A stretch of 50,856 nucleotides of DNA from Ferruginibacter sp. (lineage in GTDB: Bacteria; Bacteroidota; Bacteroidia; Chitinophagales; Chitinophagaceae). Below, in pieces: positions 46,582 to 50,856 of the stretch; the first letter of the stretch is position 1, and the number at the start of each line of letters is the position of its first letter. The notes beneath the pieces were generated by a model, which worked only from the letters and a program-made list of their open reading frames with translations, ran no database searches and was not told the DNA's origin. The DNA lies in the NCBI GenBank assembly GCA_019638635.1, contig JAHBTM010000011.1, forward strand, positions 1-50,856, written 5' to 3'. The position numbers and the translations under genes are program-made.

Positions 46582-47060
46582 ACATACAATCAGGCTGGTT
46601 TGATTACGACAAACAAAAAGTGATTCAAGCGTTGCGATATCATTTTATCAGCCGCCGCGAAATAAAAATTCTGATGATTTTGGTAAACGTTTTCGCGTTG
46701 CTTTCAGCAGGGTTATTCTTTTTCAAAAAAGTAATGCCACTGGCATTTTTGTTGAGTTCAGTGATGTGGTTTGTACTGATGATTGCATTCTGGTATGTAT
46801 TACCACGCCTCGTATACAAGCGGGCTAAAACGTTTCAAGACCGTTTTCGGGTGAACGTAGAATCCTTTGGCCTGAGCCTGGAAAACCGGCAGGGCAAAAG
46901 AGGTTGGGAATGGACGTCTTTTCAAACATGGATGGAATCACCTCACTTTTATCATTTGTATTTTGATTCCCGTTCTTTCTTCATCCTTCCTAAAGATGCA
47001 TTTGAAGGAGATGATGTGCATGCCGTTAGAAAAATATTTCGGGAACATATAAAAAAGTAA
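46578..47060 (+). CDS. YcxB-like membrane protein
   Basis: The 160-residue protein has two transmembrane segments (about 30-48 and 55-75: LMILVNVFALLSAGLFFF and LAFLLSSVMWFVLMIAFWYV). A cytoplasmic C-terminal domain with the pattern WEWTSFQTWMESPHFYHLYF...FFILPKDAF matches the YcxB-like domain. Function of the family is unknown. The start overlaps the PhoD-like stop as ATGA, indicating coupled translation. Confidence 0.82.
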   Translation: MNIQSGWFDYDKQKVIQALRYHFISRREIKILMILVNVFALLSAGLFFFKKVMPLAFLLSSVMWFVLMIAFWYVLPRLVYKRAKTFQDRFRVNVESFGLSLENRQGKRGWEWTSFQTWMESPHFYHLYFDSRSFFILPKDAFEGDDVHAVRKIFREHIKK

Positions 47061-47101
47061 AGGGCGAGGGTGTATCCGAGTTTCATCCCCCAATCTTCTT
47101 C

Positions 47102-47530
47102 CTACAAACGTTTTGTCATAATATGGTGTGGAATGCCTAATTCCATGAACATTTCCCCTGCTATGTGGTAGCCGGCCCGCTCATAAAATCCAATGGCGGT
47201 ATCTCTTGCGTGCATCATAATTTTTTTATAGCCTTTATCGCGTGCGAGGTTTTCGGCAAAACTCAGGATAGCGGCACCAATACCTTTGCCTTGAAGGTTT
47301 CCGGGTACGGCCATCTGGCGCAGCCGTAAAGTGTCATCATCAACCCTGGTGAGAATACAGCATCCCAGCATATCATCATCATCAAACGAAGCAATCAGAA
47401 TATCTTCTTTTTCCCGGGCCAGTTCATCTTCATTGAATGTGAGTCCGAGGGGCTGGCGCAATATCTGATGCCTCAAAGCAATCATCTGGCGATAGGCATC
47501 TGTGCCGTGATCTATCTGCTTTAATCCCAT
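47102..47530 (-). CDS. GNAT family N-acetyltransferase
   Basis: The 142-residue protein shows the acetyl-CoA-binding motif A of GNAT enzymes, RLRQMAVPGNLQGKGIGAAIL (Q-x-x-G-x-G/A), around residues 69-89, and the following helix and AIGFYERAGY motif around 112-121. The substrate is unknown. It lies alone, convergent with the YcxB-like gene. Confidence 0.88.
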   Translation of the reverse strand: MGLKQIDHGTDAYRQMIALRHQILRQPLGLTFNEDELAREKEDILIASFDDDDMLGCCILTRVDDDTLRLRQMAVPGNLQGKGIGAAILSFAENLARDKGYKKIMMHARDTAIGFYERAGYHIAGEMFMELGIPHHIMTKRL

Positions 47531-47737
47531 GAATTTGAAAATATGAAGTGATAAATGCGAATTAACCCTTCCAATTTACATAAAAAAGCAATTGAACGAA
47601 TGTGCCGGGGTTGCTCGATGGAACCTCCAAATGGGTGCAGAATAGCCCTGTACCAGTAACGGATAGCCCGATTATATGGCCGGAAAATATCCGAAAACAC
47701 AATACAGTAAAGGGTTTCAGGGTTGTTTCAGGATTTC

Positions 47738-47767
47738 TTTGTAATTGTCCCAAAAAACATATTTTTG
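47738..47767 (+). promoter_or_regulatory. Promoter of acpP-fabF
   Basis: TTTG at 47738-47741 and TATTTTTG at 47760-47767 are 18 bases apart, a full match to the Bacteroidota promoter consensus. The leader to the acpP ATG is about 20 bases. Confidence 0.6.
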
Positions 47768-47793
47768 CACCGTACTAACTAAATATTTTAATC

Positions 47794-48030
47794 ATGTCAG
47801 ACATTGCAACAAGAGTAAAGAAAATCATTGTTGACAAACTAGGTGTAGATGAAGCGGAAGTAACTTCAGAAGCTTCTTTCACCAATGATTTAGGTGCCGA
47901 CAGCCTCGACACCGTAGAGTTGATCATGGAATTTGAAAAAGAATTCAACATTTCTATTCCAGATGAGCAGGCTGAAACCATCACTACTGTAGGTCAGGCT
48001 GTATCTTACCTGGAAGAAAACGCCAAGTAA
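47794..48030 (+). CDS. acpP: Acyl carrier protein
   Basis: The 78-residue acidic protein carries growing fatty acids on a phosphopantetheine arm. The attachment motif [15 protein letters not shown] (Ser near residue 38) is present, and the length is typical. It is followed 27 bases later by fabF, the usual partner in fatty acid synthesis. Abundant expression is expected and a near-consensus promoter stands upstream. Confidence 0.97.
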   Translation: MSDIATRVKKIIVDKLGVDEAEVTSEASFTNDLGADSLDTVELIMEFEKEFNISIPDEQAETITTVGQAVSYLEENAK

Positions 48031-48057
48031 TATCTTATTAATCATCACAGGCAAATT

Positions 48058-49311
48058 ATGGCTTTGAAAAGAGTTGTCGTAACTGGATTAGGTGCAATCA
48101 CTCCATTGGGTAAATCGGTTCCGGAATATTGGGATGGATTGTCTCGCGGAGAAAGTGGCTGCGACTTTATCCAACAGCTCGATGTGTCTAAATTCAAAAC
48201 AAAATTTGCCTGTGAGGTTAAAGATTTTGACCCTACAGCTTACCTCGACCGAAAAGAAGCCCGAAAGATTGACCGCTACTGCCAGTTTGCACTCATAGCC
48301 AGCGATGAGGCAGTAAAGGATGCCGGTATTTCCAAAGAAAATGTAAACCCCGACCGTGTAGGTGTCATTTTTGCCAGCGGTATCGGCGGACTCATTACTT
48401 TCCAGGAAGAAGTAACCAATTTTGCTTTAGGAGATGGGACACCACGCTTCAATCCGTTTTTCATCCCTAAGATGATTCTGGACATTGCAGCCGGACAAAT
48501 CTCCATGCGACATGGCTTTCGCGGTCCCAACTTTGCTGTAGTCAGTGCCTGTGCCTCCTCTACCAATGCCATCATTGATGCTTTCGATAACATCCGCCTG
48601 AACAAAGCGGATATTGTTATTACCGGTGGAAGCGAGGCAGTGATCAGTGCTGCAGGAGTGGGTGGCTTTAACGCTATGAAAGCACTCAGCGAACGCAACG
48701 ATGATCCTAAAACAGCCAGCCGTCCTTTTGATAAAGAACGCGATGGTTTTGTAATGGGAGAAGGTGCCGGTGTACTCATTCTTGAAAGCCTCGAACACGC
48801 TTTGGCACGCGGTGCAAAAATTTACTGCGAAATTGCTGGGGGAGGTGCCACTGCCGATGCACATCATATCACCGCGCCACATCCTGAAGGCCTGGGTGCC
48901 AAAAATGTAATGCACGCCGCATTGCAGGATGCGGGTATGCAACCCTCCGATATTGATTATATCAACGTACACGGAACATCTACTCCATTGGGCGATATCG
49001 CCGAAACCAAAGCCATCCTGAGTGTGTTTGGGGAACATGCCTACAATTTGAATATCAGTTCTACCAAAAGCATGACCGGCCACTGCCTTGGAGCTGCCGG
49101 AGCACTCGAAGCCCTGGCATGTATCATGGCTGTTACAAAAGATGTGGTTCCCCCAACCATCAACCACTTCACCGATGATCCCGAACTCGATCCTAAACTC
49201 AACTTCACGTTCAACGAAGCACAACACCGCACCGTAAATGCTGCCCTAAGCAATACGTTTGGTTTTGGCGGACACAATGCATCGGTTGTTATCAAAAAAT
49301 ACAAAGCCTGA
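48058..49311 (+). CDS. fabF: Beta-ketoacyl-ACP synthase II
   Basis: The 417-residue condensing enzyme elongates acyl-ACP with malonyl-ACP. The active-site cysteine lies in VVSACASSTNAI near residue 165; the two catalytic histidines are in NVHGTSTPLGD (about 304) and KSMTGHCLGAAG (about 341). The start MALKRVVVTGLGAITPLG is typical of FabF. It forms an operon with acpP. Confidence 0.96.
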   Translation: MALKRVVVTGLGAITPLGKSVPEYWDGLSRGESGCDFIQQLDVSKFKTKFACEVKDFDPTAYLDRKEARKIDRYCQFALIASDEAVKDAGISKENVNPDRVGVIFASGIGGLITFQEEVTNFALGDGTPRFNPFFIPKMILDIAAGQISMRHGFRGPNFAVVSACASSTNAIIDAFDNIRLNKADIVITGGSEAVISAAGVGGFNAMKALSERNDDPKTASRPFDKERDGFVMGEGAGVLILESLEHALARGAKIYCEIAGGGATADAHHITAPHPEGLGAKNVMHAALQDAGMQPSDIDYINVHGTSTPLGDIAETKAILSVFGEHAYNLNISSTKSMTGHCLGAAGALEALACIMAVTKDVVPPTINHFTDDPELDPKLNFTFNEAQHRTVNAALSNTFGFGGHNASVVIKKYKA

Positions 49312-49561
49312 TTGGGTTGATTGGTTACCATGCTGTTTTCCACTTCAACATTCTTTTTGAGTCAACTGTTTAAAACGTTGTTTGCGCTTCAACGCATGCT
49401 ACATGCCATGCGTATAGGTGCCATTGAAAATATATTTTCCGCCGGGCACCGCAGAAAAAATCAGTACAACCCTGCCGGGTAAAAAATATAAAACCGGTGT
49501 AAGTGTGCAGCGCTGGTCATCCGAAAGCACTCATCATCCCATACATGAAAAAAAGTATTAA
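49312..49561. other. Spacer between fabF and rnc
   Basis: About 250 bases with no recognised gene. It contains an inverted repeat ACGCATG-8 bases-CATGCGT at 49392-49413. No T tract follows, so it is not a clear terminator. A short open frame starting at ATG 49545 encodes only ten residues. Confidence 0.45.
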
Positions 49562-49660
49562 TTTCGGAGAAATTTAATTGTTATCAGTCCGAAGCGCCTT
49601 TTACGAATTTTTATTAAAGAAGACACCCACCTGAAATCTTTCAGAAAGCAACTGAATAAT

Positions 49661-50305
49661 GTGTTGGGTTTTACTCCGGGGGAGTTGTCGCTGTATCGCA
49701 CGGCCCTTAGCCATCGTTCCGTACGGGAAGGGGCAGACGAAAATAATGAACGCCTTGAATTTTTGGGTGATGCGGTTTTGAGCGCGGTGATTGCCCACCA
49801 TCTTTTTAAAAAATATCCATACAAGGGAGAAGGCTTTCTCACTGAAATGCGCAGCAAGATGGTGAACCGTCAGAAGCTCAATGAAATTGCGCTGAAGATG
49901 GGATTAAAAAAAATCACCCTGTACAATAAACATGATAACGCACTCAAAATTTCTCAAATTTTTGGGAACACCCTCGAAGCTGTCATTGGGGCCGTATATC
50001 TTGATTTAGGCTATAATAAAACATTTCGTTGGGTAGAAAAAAGAGTGATACTGCCTTTTCTTTTTACGGAAGATCTCGAAAGTATTGAACTGAATATTAA
50101 AAATAAATTGTACGGTTGGGCCAATAAAAATGGTAAACAACTGGAGTTTGCCACACTGGAGGAAAAAATGGAAAACGGCAGGAGACTGTTTACCATTGGC
50201 GCCACGGTAGATGGTGAAGTGGTTGCACAAGCCAAAGGATTCAGTAAAAAAGATGCGAGTCAGATTGCCGCACAACTCGCGGTTGAAAAACTCGGACTGA
50301 CTTAA
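49661..50305 (+). CDS. rnc: Ribonuclease III
   Basis: This enzyme cuts double-stranded RNA, including rRNA precursors. The signature ERLEFLGDAVLSAV (about residues 28-41) carries catalytic acidic residues. A second catalytic segment is GNTLEAVIGAVYLDLG, and the C-terminal 70 residues form a double-stranded RNA-binding domain (GRRLFTIGATVDGEV, KKDASQIAAQLAVEKL). The only usual start codon is GTG at 49661, giving 214 residues that begin right at the LGFTPGELSLY segment. The frame stays open upstream to 49562 and reads FIKEDTHLKSFRKQLNN just before it, which resembles the N-terminal helix of homologues. A rarer start codon upstream or a small sequence error is likely. Confidence 0.9.
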   Translation: MLGFTPGELSLYRTALSHRSVREGADENNERLEFLGDAVLSAVIAHHLFKKYPYKGEGFLTEMRSKMVNRQKLNEIALKMGLKKITLYNKHDNALKISQIFGNTLEAVIGAVYLDLGYNKTFRWVEKRVILPFLFTEDLESIELNIKNKLYGWANKNGKQLEFATLEEKMENGRRLFTIGATVDGEVVAQAKGFSKKDASQIAAQLAVEKLGLT

Positions 50306-50384
50306 AACACTTATCACCTTCATTTACTTACACATCACAGGTGTAACAGCTTTACACCACACATTCTGCTTCGTTAAATTGTGC

Positions 50385-50392
50385 TAAGTTTG
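50385..50392 (+). promoter_or_regulatory. -7 promoter box for gpsA
   Basis: TAAGTTTG matches TAnnTTTG, 21 bases before the gpsA ATG. Confidence 0.42.
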
Positions 50393-50413
50393 CAGTTCAT
50401 GTACGCATAAGCT

Positions 50414-50856
50414 ATGCAAATAGGAATCTTAGGAAGTGGAAGCTGGGGAACTGCACTGGCCAAATTATTAACCGATAACCACCATGCCATTCACTGGTGG
50501 AACCGAAGCCGCAGTGCCATTGAAGCCATTATGGCCAAAGGGCACAACCCCAATTACCTGCCCACTGCTTCTTTTGACACGTCCAAACTCCACCTCTCCA
50601 CTCAAATGCAGGAGGTTATTGAACAATCAGAGGTTATTGTGGTGGCCATTCCATCCGCCTTTGCAGAAGGGGTGTTGGGCGCACTCGACCGCAAAGCCCT
50701 TGATAATAAAATCATTGTTTCTGCCATTAAAGGAATTTTACCCGGCAACAATCAACTACTGAATGATTTTTTGAAATCAACCTTTGATTTTTCACTTGAA
50801 AATTACGTAACGGTGATGGGGCCGTGCCATGCCGAAGAAGTAGCCGCACAAAAATT
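50414..50856 (+). CDS. gpsA: NAD(P)-dependent glycerol-3-phosphate dehydrogenase, N-terminal part
   Basis: The frame starts at ATG 50414 and runs off the right edge after about 147 residues. The N-terminal nucleotide-binding motif ILGSGSWGTALAKLL (GxGxWGTA), VVVAIPSAF and SAIKGIL, and the conserved VTVMGPCHAEEVA near the end, identify GpsA. It makes glycerol-3-phosphate for phospholipid synthesis, in keeping with the fatty-acid genes just upstream. The catalytic domain lies outside the window. Confidence 0.93.
   Translation, partial: MQIGILGSGSWGTALAKLLTDNHHAIHWWNRSRSAIEAIMAKGHNPNYLPTASFDTSKLHLSTQMQEVIEQSEVIVVAIPSAFAEGVLGALDRKALDNKIIVSAIKGILPGNNQLLNDFLKSTFDFSLENYVTVMGPCHAEEVAAQK

Noticed and set aside
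48427-49227. A 266-codon open frame on the minus strand inside fabF
   Set aside because: It lies fully antisense to a well-conserved fabF gene, has no family motif, and is explained by the codon bias of the real gene.

Overview
The window looks like a chromosomal segment of a Bacteroidota bacterium, most likely a member of the Chitinophagaceae or a close relative. The evidence is the gene content (PorT and RemB-like proteins, two proteins with type IX secretion C-terminal sorting domains, a menaquinone methyltransferase, split transketolase, a PepSY/AraC locus), weak Shine-Dalgarno signals, and repeated use of the Bacteroidota -7 promoter element TAnnTTTG. No phage, insertion sequence, CRISPR array, rRNA or tRNA was seen. 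Most of the window is core housekeeping DNA with a few secreted or accessory genes between.

Layout. 1-2.2 kb: end of a RemB/Wzi-like outer-membrane protein, then porT and ubiE/menG (minus). 2.3-3.4 kb: engB and a YkuK-type RNase H-like protein, convergent. 3.8-5.9 kb: a secreted metzincin-type protease with a sorting domain and a small secreted partner. 6.0-12.1 kb: a minus-strand run of a CoA-binding protein, a DCC-type thiol protein, the pyruvate dehydrogenase E2, dnaX, an acetyltransferase-like protein and frr. 12.2-17.9 kb: a WecA/MraY-like transferase, a transketolase N-terminal half, a LolC/E-like permease with rbfA, and an MsbA-like ABC exporter. 18.2-21.2 kb: a large type IX secreted protein whose signal peptide is separated from its body by a frameshift. 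21.4-25.7 kb: a lysine/alanine/proline-rich DksA-like protein and ileS. 25.9-28.6 kb: PepSY-like proteins and an AraC regulator. 28.8-36.9 kb: gyrB, a 66-residue protein, mfd, a ferredoxin-NADP-reductase-like protein and glyS. 37.1-40.5 kb: an unrecognised lipoprotein and repeat-protein pair. 40.5-47.5 kb: nrdJ, dtd, a MazG-like protein, a PhoD-like phosphatase, a YcxB-like protein and a GNAT protein. 47.8-50.9 kb: acpP-fabF-rnc and the start of gpsA.

Common threads. Translation and ribosome maintenance (engB, frr, rbfA, ileS, glyS, dtd, rnc), replication and repair (dnaX, gyrB, mfd, nrdJ) and lipid or envelope synthesis (acpP, fabF, gpsA, the WecA-like transferase, the exporter, the Lol-like permease) dominate. 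PorT, the RemB-like protein and the two sorting-domain proteins point to type IX secretion.

Main points for a second look: (1) an A11 run in dnaX, at the end of the clamp-loader core, where a slip of one base in either direction meets a stop within four codons; (2) the frameshift after the signal peptide of the 18-21 kb secreted protein; (3) an isoleucyl-tRNA synthetase carrying GIHH in place of HIGH; (4) five genes whose -7 promoter box lies only 5-9 bases before the start codon, suggesting leaderless mRNAs; (5) DnaA-box-like sites upstream of the ribonucleotide reductase gene.
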